Shown: one piece after another, positions 1 to 7,369 of the stretch
Layout of the letters: each line of letters begins with the position of its first letter
Numbering within the stretch: the stretch's first letter is position 1
Origin: an uncultured Alphaproteobacteria bacterium
GTDB lineage: Bacteria > Pseudomonadota > Alphaproteobacteria > RF32 > CAG-239
NCBI GenBank assembly: GCA_900540425.1
Contig: UQFU01000027.1
Span: 1-18,434, forward strand
Length of the DNA stretch: 18,434 nucleotides
Direction of reading: 5' to 3'
Program-made: the position numbers and the translations under genes
Notes under the pieces: generated by a model
What the model was told of the DNA's origin: nothing
The model's input: only the letters and a program-made list of their open reading frames with translations
The model's database searches: none

Positions 1-231
1 AGAGATAGTGCATATTGCAAGCAACGCGGATTCATGGCACCCAAACATCAGTAGCGAACCGTTCGCCGCGGGGCGTCCCCGCCCTCGAGCGCTGCCTGCG
101 CTCAGGCCGTGCCTGTACCGCGCACCTGCCGAATGGGTATTTTGCATGGGCATAACTTTGAGAAAAAACTGGCTTGAAGATGCGAGTTTTGCTACTATCA
201 CCACAGTTTGAAGTCTATGTAAAGGAACATT
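1..231. other. gyrA leader region with GC-rich hairpins, no convincing gene
   Basis: I see no convincing gene here. An open frame runs from 8 to 211 on the plus strand, but it has no ribosome binding site and crosses two hairpins, and its product resembles nothing I know. The second half (about 130-231) must hold the gyrA promoter, but I could not pick a clear -35/-10 pair. Confidence 0.5.
68..103. repeat. Two adjacent GC-rich hairpins upstream of gyrA
   Basis: Bases 68-73 (GCGGGG) pair perfectly with 77-82 (CCCCGC) around a 3-base loop. Bases 87-92 (GAGCGC) pair perfectly with 98-103 (GCGCTC) around a 5-base loop. The block is much more GC-rich than the flanking intergenic DNA and no T-run follows, so it is not a standard terminator. 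It could be a REP-like extragenic palindrome, the end of an upstream transcript, or a leader structure for gyrA. Confidence 0.5.
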
Positions 232-3045
232 ATGTCTGAAGAAAATGAAATAATAGATAATGTGGTTGTTGCTGACAACGGCATTGCCCCGATTGAAATA
301 TCCGAGGAAATGCGCCGCTCATATTTGGATTATGCCATGAGCGTTATCGTTGCCCGTGCTTTGCCGGATATCCGCGACGGTCTGAAGCCGGTTCACCGCC
401 GCATTATTTATACCATGTATGAAAACGGTTATGATTATAACCGTCCGTATCGTAAATCAGCCCGTATCGTTGGTGAAGTCTTAGGTAAATACCATCCTCA
501 CGGCGACATGGCAGTCTATGAAACCATGGTCCGTATGGCACAAGATTTCTCAATGCGCCTGCCGTTGGTCGACGGGCAGGGGAACTTTGGTTCCATGGAC
601 GGTGACGGCGCCGCTGCCATGCGTTATACCGAAGCCCGGCTCGAAAAAGTCGCCCATGCCTTAATCGAAGATATCGACAAGGACACCGTTGACTTTATGC
701 CTAACTATGATGAAACGTTGCAGGAACCGATTGTTCTGCCGGCCAGATATCCAAACTTGCTGGTCAACGGCGCCAACGGTATTGCCGTCGGTATGGCCAC
801 CAATATTCCGCCGCATAATCTTGGCGAGGTTTTGGACGCCTGCTGCGCCTATATTGACAACCCGAATATCACCATTGATGATTTGATCAGCATTATCCCC
901 GGGCCGGATTTTCCGACCGGCGGTCTGATTTTGGGTTACAGCGGTGCCAAGTCGGCTTATTATACCGGACGCGGTTCGGTAATGATGCGAGCCAAATGCA
1001 CCATTGAAGAAATCCGCAAGGATAAAGAGGCGATTATTGTCCACGAAATTCCCTATCAGGTTAATAAGGCGGCAATGATTACCCGTATCGCCGAACTGGT
1101 AAAAGAAAAGAAACTGGACGGCATTTCGGAGATTCGCGACGAGTCCGACCGCCATGGCGTCCGGGTTGTTATTGAGCTGAAGCGTGATTTTCAGGCCGAT
1201 GTCGTTTTGAATCAGCTGTATAAATATACGCCGTTGCAAACCAGTTTCGGCATGAACGTTCTGGCTATTCATAACGGCCGCCCGGTTATGCTGAATCTGA
1301 AAGACATTATCAGCGCCTTTATCGAATTCCGCGAAGAAGTTATCCGCCGCCGGACGATTTATGAACTCAATCAGGCCCGCAACCGGGCGCATACCTTGGT
1401 TGGTCTGGCTATTGCGGTTGAGAATCTTGATCCGGTCATTGAGCTGATTCGCACCTCGCCGACCCCGCAGGAAGCCAAAGACGCTTTGCTGGCCAAGGCT
1501 TGGCCGGCCGGAGATGTCGAACCGTTGGTCATTTTGATTGATGAACCTGACCGCAAGGTGGAAAACGGCTTTTATCACCTGTCGGAAGCACAGGCCAAAG
1601 CCATTCTGGATTTGAAACTGCAGCGCTTGACCGGCCTGGAGCGTGATAAAATCCACGAAGAATTGAGAACTCTCGGCGAAGAAATCAAAGAATGCCTGTC
1701 TATTTTGGGCAGCCGCGAAAAATTATACGCCATTATGCGCGACGAATTTGTTGCCATCAAGGACGAATATGCAACCCCGCGCCGTACCAAGATCGAAGAC
1801 ATCGAATATGACACCGATATTGAATCGCTGATTCAGCGTGAAGAAATGGTCGTAACCGTCACCGAAGCCGGCTATATCAAGCGCGTTCCTCTGAATGCCT
1901 ATAAGGCGCAGAAACGCGGCGGCAAAGGAAAATCCGGCATGGCAACCAAAGAGGAAGATTTTGTGACCCGCCTGTTTGTGGCCAATACGCACACGCCGGT
2001 GCTGTTCTTCTCTTCCAAGGGCTTGGTCTATAAGATGAAAGTCTACAAACTGCCGCTCGGGTCGCCGACCTCCAAGGGCAAACCGTTTGTAAACCTGCTG
2101 CCGCTGGCTGACGGCGAAAACATTACAACCATTATGAAACTGCCGGAGAACGAAGCTGAGTGCGAGGGAATGTCAATTATGTTTGCCACCTCGCAGGGGA
2201 ATGTCCGCCGCAACTCGCTGATGGATTTTGTTAATGTTCAGTCAAATGGCAAAATCGCCATGAAGCTTGATGACGGCGACAAACTGATTAACGTCCGTAT
2301 CTGCCACGAAGATAACGATATTATGCTGGCGGCCAGAAGCGGCAAATGTATTCGCTTCCCGGTAACCGAAGTCCGCATGTTTGTCGGGCGTAACTCGACC
2401 GGTGTCCGCGGCATTAAGCTTGCAGACGGCGATGAAGTTATCTCGATGTCGGTTCTCAATCATAGTGAGGCGACTTCCGAAGAACGCGACGAATACCTAA
2501 AGCTCTCTTCCGCCCTCAAGCGCATGGAAAGCGAACGCGACGGCGAAAGCTGCCCGTTGACGCCTGCCGACGCCGGATTGGAAATGAGCGTTCTCAATCA
2601 GGAAAAATATCTGGCCATGGCCGAAAAAGAGCAGTTTATTCTGACGGTTACCTCTACCGGCTACGGCAAACGTTCGTCTTCTTACGAATATCGCGTTACC
2701 GGCCGCGGCGGGCAGGGTATTGCCAATATGGAGATGTCGGCTCGGAATAAGGAAGTTGTCAGCTCTTTCCCGATTGAAGACGACAACCAGATTATGATGA
2801 TTACCGACAGCGGCAAACTAATCCGTATGCCGGTTAAGGATATCCGCATTGCCGGCCGCAAAACCCAGGGCGTTATCCTCTTCCGGACTTCGGAAGACGA
2901 AAAAGTCGTCTCCGTCACCTGGCTGGATGCCGATGAGGGCGATGATGACGAACTGGAAGAAGAAACCGGCAGCGAAGTCTTGGGCGACAGCGTCAGCGAT
3001 GCTGATGAGAGCGTCTCCGAGGACGAAGTAACCGAAATAGAGTAG
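232..3045 (+). CDS. gyrA: DNA gyrase subunit A
   Basis: This is the breakage-reunion subunit of DNA gyrase, which with GyrB introduces negative supercoils using ATP. At 937 residues it is longer than the roughly 875 residues of E. coli GyrA. The catalytic tyrosine is Y132 in [10 protein letters not shown] (E. coli Y122), and the quinolone-binding region [11 protein letters not shown] lies at 87-97. The GyrA box is QKRGGKG at 560-566, at the start of the DNA-wrapping beta-pinwheel. An extra segment at about 744-790 ([12 protein letters not shown] and following) and an Asp/Glu-rich tail from about 900 fit alphaproteobacterial GyrA. The start at 232 follows an AAAGGAAC ribosome site, and the protein begins MSEEN. 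Met93 occupies the position of E. coli Ser83, which is unusual. The gene stands alone and is closed by a terminator. Confidence 0.98.
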   Translation: MSEENEIIDNVVVADNGIAPIEISEEMRRSYLDYAMSVIVARALPDIRDGLKPVHRRIIYTMYENGYDYNRPYRKSARIVGEVLGKYHPHGDMAVYETMVRMAQDFSMRLPLVDGQGNFGSMDGDGAAAMRYTEARLEKVAHALIEDIDKDTVDFMPNYDETLQEPIVLPARYPNLLVNGANGIAVGMATNIPPHNLGEVLDACCAYIDNPNITIDDLISIIPGPDFPTGGLILGYSGAKSAYYTGRGSVMMRAKCTIEEIRKDKEAIIVHEIPYQVNKAAMITRIAELVKEKKLDGISEIRDESDRHGVRVVIELKRDFQADVVLNQLYKYTPLQTSFGMNVLAIHNGRPVMLNLKDIISAFIEFREEVIRRRTIYELNQARNRAHTLVGLAIAVENLDPVIELIRTSPTPQEAKDALLAKAWPAGDVEPLVILIDEPDRKVENGFYHLSEAQAKAILDLKLQRLTGLERDKIHEELRTLGEEIKECLSILGSREKLYAIMRDEFVAIKDEYATPRRTKIEDIEYDTDIESLIQREEMVVTVTEAGYIKRVPLNAYKAQKRGGKGKSGMATKEEDFVTRLFVANTHTPVLFFSSKGLVYKMKVYKLPLGSPTSKGKPFVNLLPLADGENITTIMKLPENEAECEGMSIMFATSQGNVRRNSLMDFVNVQSNGKIAMKLDDGDKLINVRICHEDNDIMLAARSGKCIRFPVTEVRMFVGRNSTGVRGIKLADGDEVISMSVLNHSEATSEERDEYLKLSSALKRMESERDGESCPLTPADAGLEMSVLNQEKYLAMAEKEQFILTVTSTGYGKRSSSYEYRVTGRGGQGIANMEMSARNKEVVSSFPIEDDNQIMMITDSGKLIRMPVKDIRIAGRKTQGVILFRTSEDEKVVSVTWLDADEGDDDELEEETGSEVLGDSVSDADESVSEDEVTEIE

Positions 3046-3060
3046 AGTTTTCTGCCAAGG

Positions 3061-3124
3061 CTGCGGGACGCCGCAGTTTATCTAAAAAAGGGGCGTTGAG
3101 ACAATCATCGCCCTTTTTTAGATA
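3061..3124 (+). terminator. gyrA intrinsic terminator, with a small hairpin before it
   Basis: A short hairpin (CTGCGG 3061-3066 paired with CCGCAG 3071-3076) is followed by a long stem. Bases 3079-3095 (TATCTAAAAAAGGGGCG) pair with 3109-3124 (CGCCCTTTTTTAGATA), with one unpaired G. The stem has A-runs and T-runs on its two arms, so it can stop transcription in both directions. It insulates gyrA from the AT-rich island downstream. Confidence 0.85.
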
Positions 3125-3293
3125 ATGTTACCAGTATTGATAGGTAGATAAGTGTACCCGCTTAGCTATAAGACAGTATGGATTTAAAGAGGAAAAGTTA
3201 GTCTATCAAATAGCATTTGATTAATTCATGAAAATTTATTTTGAAAAGTAAATACAATGAAGTAATTAGAAATAATTTGATATCTAATATTAC

Positions 3294-3322
3294 TTGACAA
3301 TATATTAAGAATTATCTACAAA
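3294..3322 (+). promoter_or_regulatory. Predicted sigma-70 promoter of the radical SAM peptide cluster
   Basis: A perfect -35 box TTGACA (3294-3299) is followed by a 17-base spacer and TACAAA (3317-3322), which matches the -10 consensus at 4 of 6 positions. The start codon at 3342 is 19 bases further on and is preceded by an AGAGGTG ribosome site. The surrounding DNA is very AT-rich, so chance matches are possible. Confidence 0.5.
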
Positions 3323-3341
3323 CTATAAGTAGAGGTGTATC

Positions 3342-4628
3342 ATGAAAAATAAGCTTTATTTTTTTCAAACAACAGAAGGAAAATTTGTTTTTGATGGAGA
3401 TGAGGTCGCTGTTTTTCAATGTGATACAAACGATGATACAAGATATAGTAGTGAGATGATATCGCCTCCGGTAGATAATCATCGCTCTCATTTTTTTAGA
3501 ACTATCTGTTTGGTTCTTAATAATTCGTGTAATCTTTTTTGTTCTTATTGTTATGCTAATAAAGGTGTGTATGATAAACCATTAGCGCAAATGAGTTATG
3601 AGAGTGCTTGCTCTGCAATTGATATGATAGCGAAGTCTGTCATTTCACATGCGTTATCAGAGATGACTATAGCGTTTTTCGGTGGTGAGCCATTGTTAAG
3701 TTTTAATTTAATAAAGCATTTAGTGGTTTATTGTGAGACATCATACCCATTTCTAGTTAAAAAGTACCAAATTACAACAAATGGTACACTTATAACTCCA
3801 GATATTGCAGCGTTTATGGAAAAGTATAATTTTAATATTATGATTAGCATTGATGGGGGTGAAAAGGTACATAATCATTATAGATGTATGAGAAATGGTC
3901 AAGGTAGTTATGATGCGGTTGTTAAAGGTATCTCTCATATTAATAAAAAATATTTATTAAATGCAAGAATGACGATAACCGATGTGAATTCAAGTTTTCA
4001 TACATACATAGATAGTATTTTATCCTTAGGTATTAAAAGGATTACTTTTGCCATAGATTACCAAATACCGGAAAAGTTTTTTATAAACTATATAAATTCT
4101 ATAAAAGAATTGACTGTAAAATATATCAACGACATAAAAAATAAGAAATTCTATGATATAACTAATTTAACAAGAATTATATCTTATATTATTTTTCATA
4201 ATAAATGTAGAACTCATTGTAATGCAGGAGTATCATATGTAACTTTATCCGCAGATGGAAAATACTATCAGTGTCCTAGATTTGTAGGAATTAGTAAGTT
4301 TTGCATGGGAGGAGATTTCAAAAGTGTGATGGAGGCTTCTGAGCGATTTAAGAAAAAATTAAAGTCAAGCGCATCAGAACGTTGTAAAGAATGTAGTAAA
4401 TGTTGTTTCGTCTTTATTTGCGGAGGTGTTTGTTTACATCATGCATATTTACATAATGGAAAAATATTTGATAGAATTCCAACAGAATGTATGGAACGAG
4501 AAACTATAGCAAAAGAAGCCCTAAATTTATTATGTAGTTTGAATGTTGAAGAAAGAAGAAATTTTCTATTGTTTTTAACATCATTATGGGAAAAAAATAA
4601 TATGAAAGGAGGTGAAAACAATGGTTAA
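3342..4628 (+). CDS. Radical SAM/SPASM peptide maturase
   Basis: This is a 428-residue radical SAM enzyme with a SPASM-type C-terminus, the architecture of enzymes that modify ribosomal peptides. The SAM-cluster motif CNLFCSYC gives C63, C67 and C70. FFGGEP (GGEP at 114-117) and SIDGG (169-173) are typical of the barrel. The C-terminal part has many cysteines (C289, C293, C311, C321, C348, C351, C354, C355, C360, C364, C383), including CPRF and CKECSKCC, consistent with two auxiliary 4Fe-4S clusters. The first 50 residues may bind the substrate peptide. The stop codon overlaps the start of the 34-residue peptide gene by 8 bases, so the two are probably translationally coupled. Family assignment is firm. 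The reaction is unknown; thioether or other crosslink formation on the adjacent peptide is inferred. Base composition is far more AT-rich than gyrA. Confidence 0.9.
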   Translation: MKNKLYFFQTTEGKFVFDGDEVAVFQCDTNDDTRYSSEMISPPVDNHRSHFFRTICLVLNNSCNLFCSYCYANKGVYDKPLAQMSYESACSAIDMIAKSVISHALSEMTIAFFGGEPLLSFNLIKHLVVYCETSYPFLVKKYQITTNGTLITPDIAAFMEKYNFNIMISIDGGEKVHNHYRCMRNGQGSYDAVVKGISHINKKYLLNARMTITDVNSSFHTYIDSILSLGIKRITFAIDYQIPEKFFINYINSIKELTVKYINDIKNKKFYDITNLTRIISYIIFHNKCRTHCNAGVSYVTLSADGKYYQCPRFVGISKFCMGGDFKSVMEASERFKKKLKSSASERCKECSKCCFVFICGGVCLHHAYLHNGKIFDRIPTECMERETIAKEALNLLCSLNVEERRNFLLFLTSLWEKNNMKGGENNG

Positions 4629-4725
4629 AATCAATCTAGGTTTAACTCCTAAGGAGTATGAAATATTAAAGAAAAATGCAAATAAAGTTAATTGCGAGGG
4701 AGGTAGTGAAGGCGATTGGGGTTAA
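4621..4725 (+). CDS. Candidate RiPP precursor peptide (34 residues)
   Basis: This short gene encodes a 34-residue peptide starting MVKINLGLTPKEYEILKK. It begins inside the last codons of the maturase gene and is preceded by a near-perfect Shine-Dalgarno sequence (AAAGGAGGTG, 4605-4614). This is one of the strongest ribosome sites in the window and argues that the gene is translated. Residues 8-22 look like a charged helical leader. The last ten residues are a different, acidic and glycine-rich segment with the only cysteine (C25), a GG at 27-28, G31 and a penultimate tryptophan (W33). That split resembles leader plus core. The peptide lies between the radical SAM/SPASM gene and a GNAT acetyltransferase. 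I do not recognise its family; its role as substrate is inferred from position and architecture. Confidence 0.7.
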   Translation: MVKINLGLTPKEYEILKKNANKVNCEGGSEGDWG

Positions 4726-4745
4726 TTTAATTGGAGGGGATAATA

Positions 4746-5450
4746 ATGGAATATGAAACATATTATAAGGCCTATTTGGGAATTCTCAACAGTAAGGACA
4801 ATCAATGTTTTATATCGGTTTATCGTGATATGCCTATAAATAATAATTATTATTATCCCCTTCTTGAAACAGAAATAAACGGTCGGAAAATTGTTTCTCT
4901 ATCTCCTTCATTATATGAATCAGATTTTTTATCTTCATCTTTCCATGAAATAAAGTCAAAGGCTTATAATATTCTTCAAAAAAAATATAACGGATTGGCA
5001 GAAAAGCTTTTTTGCCGCTACTGTTTGGAACGCAATTTGACAAGCGTTTCTAATAATGCCGTTATCCTGGACTTGCAGCATAAAAAATATTTTATGAATT
5101 CCGGAAAAAATAAAAATACTTCATTTAAGGAGCAAAAATGGCAGGCCCTTATGCCATATATAAAAGAAAAAAAAGTTTTTGCGCAGATTAAAGATGATAA
5201 AATCGTTTCTATGTGCCGTGTCTCTGATGTATATTGCAAGGGAGCCAACTTGTATGTATATACGGATGAAAAATACCGACAGCAAGGATATGGTAAAAAT
5301 GTTGTATCTTTAGCAGCACGGTCTTGCCAGGAAAAAAAATTGTTGCCTGTTTATTTTGCAGAGCAATCGAATGTTGCTTCGATAAAACTTGTGACTTCAC
5401 TAGGGTTTGATTTAAAATCAAAAGAATGTTGTTTTTGCTATACCAAATAG
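4746..5450 (+). CDS. GNAT-family N-acetyltransferase next to the peptide cluster
   Basis: The C-terminal half is a GCN5-related acetyltransferase that should move an acetyl group from acetyl-CoA to an amine. The acetyl-CoA pyrophosphate loop is RQQGYG at 178-183, followed by the typical late motif NVASIKLVTSLGFD. The first 110 residues or so are not recognisable and are rich in Tyr, Asn and Lys. I start it at the ATG at 4746, 7 bases after GGAGGGG; an in-frame TTG at 4731 overlaps that ribosome site and is less likely. It begins 20 bases after the peptide gene and probably shares its transcript. It might acetylate the mature peptide, protect the producer, or be an unrelated passenger. Its composition is less extreme than that of the maturase. 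Confidence 0.8.
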   Translation: MEYETYYKAYLGILNSKDNQCFISVYRDMPINNNYYYPLLETEINGRKIVSLSPSLYESDFLSSSFHEIKSKAYNILQKKYNGLAEKLFCRYCLERNLTSVSNNAVILDLQHKKYFMNSGKNKNTSFKEQKWQALMPYIKEKKVFAQIKDDKIVSMCRVSDVYCKGANLYVYTDEKYRQQGYGKNVVSLAARSCQEKKLLPVYFAEQSNVASIKLVTSLGFDLKSKECCFCYTK

Positions 5451-5481
5451 TGTGCGAAAGTCATTCCTCTTTTTTCCTTCA

Positions 5482-5510
5482 TTGACAAACTTCAAAAAAT
5501 ATCATAACGT
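5482..5510 (+). promoter_or_regulatory. Possible promoter of the 5563 gene
   Basis: A perfect TTGACA (5482-5487) is followed after 17 bases by TAACGT (5505-5510), a poor -10. CATAAC two bases earlier is an alternative with a 15-base spacer. The start codon is about 53 bases downstream. Support is only moderate because the -10 is weak. Confidence 0.35.
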
Positions 5511-5562
5511 TTCAGTCAAATAGCTTATTAAGATTATTTATTAATTTAAAAATTATTGTATC

Positions 5563-6276
5563 ATGAACGAGAATTTAATCAATTTGTCTGCCAGGGAAGT
5601 GATGTCCCATGTTGAAAAAAGCCAATATACGTTGGTCGATAAACCCCTGTTTCGTAAACTTGTCTGCAAACACGATTATCACCATTATGAGGGTGTTGTG
5701 TTTGAACAAGGTAAGGAATATGCCGTCTGGATTACTCAGTGTTTTCGCCCGGCGGAGAAAAAACGCCGCTTTTTTCATTATGTTGCCGTTCCACATGCCA
5801 GAGAGGAAGAACGTCCGTTTTATTATATTGTTTCCGAAGATATTTTCGGCGAATATGATAAAGGGAATATCGAAGTCGTAACGGAAATCGGCGGCGAAAA
5901 ATACAAGCTGATTAATGACTTTGAAGGTTGGGGAATGTTGATACCCAAGTGGATGTTCTGCCGTAAGCGGGTGCGCGAATATGCCGAACAGACGCTGGGA
6001 CCGGCGGATTTCGGCTATGTCTTATGCGCGCGGATTTTCGGTCGGAATATTGATTATCACAGTTGGTTTATCGGCTGGGAAATCTGGGCTAAGCGCAATA
6101 AAATGAATACCGTCGCCTATTTTAACCTTTTTAACGGCAAATTCGTTGAGCGGGCCGGAGATTATCCTTTCAAATATCCGATTCAAAGCGGCGCCAAGAA
6201 AATCATTACCGGCCACAGCGTTATCAAGGCCGATAAAGGAGATTTGATTGTGCGGATGCCGACGCCGTTTGATTAG
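5563..6276 (+). CDS. Conserved-looking hypothetical protein, function unknown
   Basis: I do not recognise this 237-residue protein. It has no signal peptide or membrane segment, so it is probably cytoplasmic. It is rich in aromatic residues (FFHYVAVPHA, PFYYIVSEDIF, YHSWFIGWEIWAKR) and mixes basic and acidic stretches, which suggests a compact folded domain. Codon use and GC match the chromosomal core and not the AT-rich island just upstream, so the island boundary lies in 5451-5562. No clear Shine-Dalgarno sequence precedes the ATG at 5563, and the leader is very AT-rich. The gene is transcribed alone, since a strong terminator follows it. Coding status is well supported by the long, compositionally normal frame. 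Confidence 0.7.
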   Translation: MNENLINLSAREVMSHVEKSQYTLVDKPLFRKLVCKHDYHHYEGVVFEQGKEYAVWITQCFRPAEKKRRFFHYVAVPHAREEERPFYYIVSEDIFGEYDKGNIEVVTEIGGEKYKLINDFEGWGMLIPKWMFCRKRVREYAEQTLGPADFGYVLCARIFGRNIDYHSWFIGWEIWAKRNKMNTVAYFNLFNGKFVERAGDYPFKYPIQSGAKKIITGHSVIKADKGDLIVRMPTPFD

Positions 6277-6291
6277 GATGAGGCAGTATCA

Positions 6292-6320
6292 AGCAGGAAG
6301 TTTCGGCTTCCTGTTTTTTT
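6292..6320 (+). terminator. Intrinsic terminator after the 5563 gene
   Basis: CAGGAAG (6294-6300) pairs perfectly with CTTCCTG (6307-6313) around a 6-base loop and is followed at once by seven Ts (6314-6320). This is a textbook rho-independent terminator and separates the orphan gene from the phosphatase operon. Confidence 0.9.
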
Positions 6321-6376
6321 ATGCCGGTTGATAGAATTTTAAGAATTTGCGGTTATAAATAAAACGGAGGTAACAA

Positions 6377-6925
6377 ATGAAATTATATATTTTCCGCCAT
6401 GGCGAAACTGAAGCCAATGTCATAAATCTGATCCAGGGCAATGTCGATTTGCACGGGCTTAACGAAACCGGCATTTTGCAGGCCGAAAAACTGCGTGACG
6501 AACTCCGTACCGCCAAACTTCCGGTCATATACAGCAGTCCGTTGTCCCGGGCGCGCCAAACCGCCGAGATCGTTGCTTCGTCCAACGGAGCTCCGGTTAA
6601 AATTGTCAACGGCCTGCATGAAGTCGATATGGGAAAAGCCGAGGGCATCTATGAAGAAGAGGCCGCAAAAATATATGGCAGCGAAATTTTTGCGCCTTTT
6701 GAAGTGACGCTCAGAGAAACTTATGAGGCCTCAATCTGCAATCAGGAAAGCCGGAAACAATCGCTGGAGCGTTTTGTCGCCGCGATTGATTTCATCAAGA
6801 GTGATTGCCGCTGCGAGCGCGCCGGCGTGGCCTGCCATGGAATGGTAATGCAGTATTACTACTATCACCTGTATGATGTCAGACGGCAGTTTGCCAACTG
6901 TGACTATTTTGTTGTTGAAGTTTAA
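6377..6925 (+). CDS. Histidine phosphatase superfamily protein (phosphoglycerate mutase-like)
   Basis: This 182-residue protein belongs to the histidine phosphatase branch of the phosphoglycerate mutase superfamily. The signature FRHGETEAN gives R7, H8 (the phosphoryl-accepting histidine), G9 and E10. The second half of the pocket is visible as SSPLSRARQTAE (R58, R60), LHEVDMG (E82) and ACHG (H154). The size fits small CobC/GpmB/SixA-like phosphatases. The substrate cannot be read from sequence, and the usual gpmB or cobC labels would be guesses. A good ribosome site (GGAGG, 10 bases upstream) supports the start. The tautomerase gene begins 18 bases after its stop, so the two likely form an operon. 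Confidence 0.88.
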   Translation: MKLYIFRHGETEANVINLIQGNVDLHGLNETGILQAEKLRDELRTAKLPVIYSSPLSRARQTAEIVASSNGAPVKIVNGLHEVDMGKAEGIYEEEAAKIYGSEIFAPFEVTLRETYEASICNQESRKQSLERFVAAIDFIKSDCRCERAGVACHGMVMQYYYYHLYDVRRQFANCDYFVVEV

Positions 6926-6943
6926 TTTTGAGGAGAGAAAACA

Positions 6944-7291
6944 ATGCCTTTTCTGATTGTCCATACCAATGCCGAAATCAAAACCCGCGATAAAGTCCGA
7001 TTTGTTGAAGACGCCGCGGCTCTGGTCGCTTCCGAGCTGCATAAGCCGATAAGTTATGTGGTCGTTAATTATAACTATAACCCGAATATGTCTTTTGGCG
7101 GCAGTACCGGAAAATACGGCGCGTTGGTCGAAATGAAATCAATCGGCTTTGGCAATAAGTCCGGATTGGCAAAAATTCTGACCGAGTTTTTAAACGACCG
7201 GCTGGAAGGTCTTGATCTGCACAGCGTTAATATTGAATTTGTTGATATGCCGGCTTCAAGCCTGGCCATCGGCGGCAGCCTGCTGGGCTAA
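6944..7291 (+). CDS. MIF-family tautomerase (phenylpyruvate tautomerase-like)
   Basis: This 115-residue protein matches the macrophage migration inhibitory factor family in length and along most of its chain. Pro2 directly follows Met and becomes the catalytic N-terminal proline after Met removal. The strand FLIVHTNAEI, the pocket lysine in HKP (K34), the MSFGGS segment and LTEFLNDRLEGLDLHSVNIEFVDM all align with vertebrate MIF by eye. Family members are small trimeric enzymes that tautomerise phenylpyruvate-type keto acids; vertebrate MIF is also a cytokine. No export signal is present, so the bacterial protein is probably cytoplasmic. A GAGGAG ribosome site lies 9 bases upstream. It is the second gene after the histidine phosphatase. 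The physiological substrate is unknown. Confidence 0.9.
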   Translation: MPFLIVHTNAEIKTRDKVRFVEDAAALVASELHKPISYVVVNYNYNPNMSFGGSTGKYGALVEMKSIGFGNKSGLAKILTEFLNDRLEGLDLHSVNIEFVDMPASSLAIGGSLLG

Positions 7292-7369
7292 ATAAAAACT
7301 TGCTTTTTGCAAAAAACATCCTATATTCATACGCCAAAGCAAAAAGTATTAATTTTAATTATTTAGCCT

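Noticed and set aside
8..211. Open frame of 67 codons upstream of gyrA
   Set aside because: No ribosome site, no recognisable product, and it runs through two GC-rich hairpins; probably chance.
661..1656. Long minus-strand open frame inside gyrA
   Set aside because: It is antisense to a certain gyrA; such shadows are common in GC-balanced coding DNA and it has no family signature.
3121..3341. Search for a tRNA, integrase remnant or direct repeats marking the island edge
   Set aside because: No cloverleaf, mobile-element gene or convincing repeat pair was found at either edge, so no mobile element is called.
7300..7325. TTGC/GCAA hairpin and possible promoter after the tautomerase gene
   Set aside because: Only a 4-bp stem, and the best promoter boxes match poorly; could be chance in AT-rich DNA.
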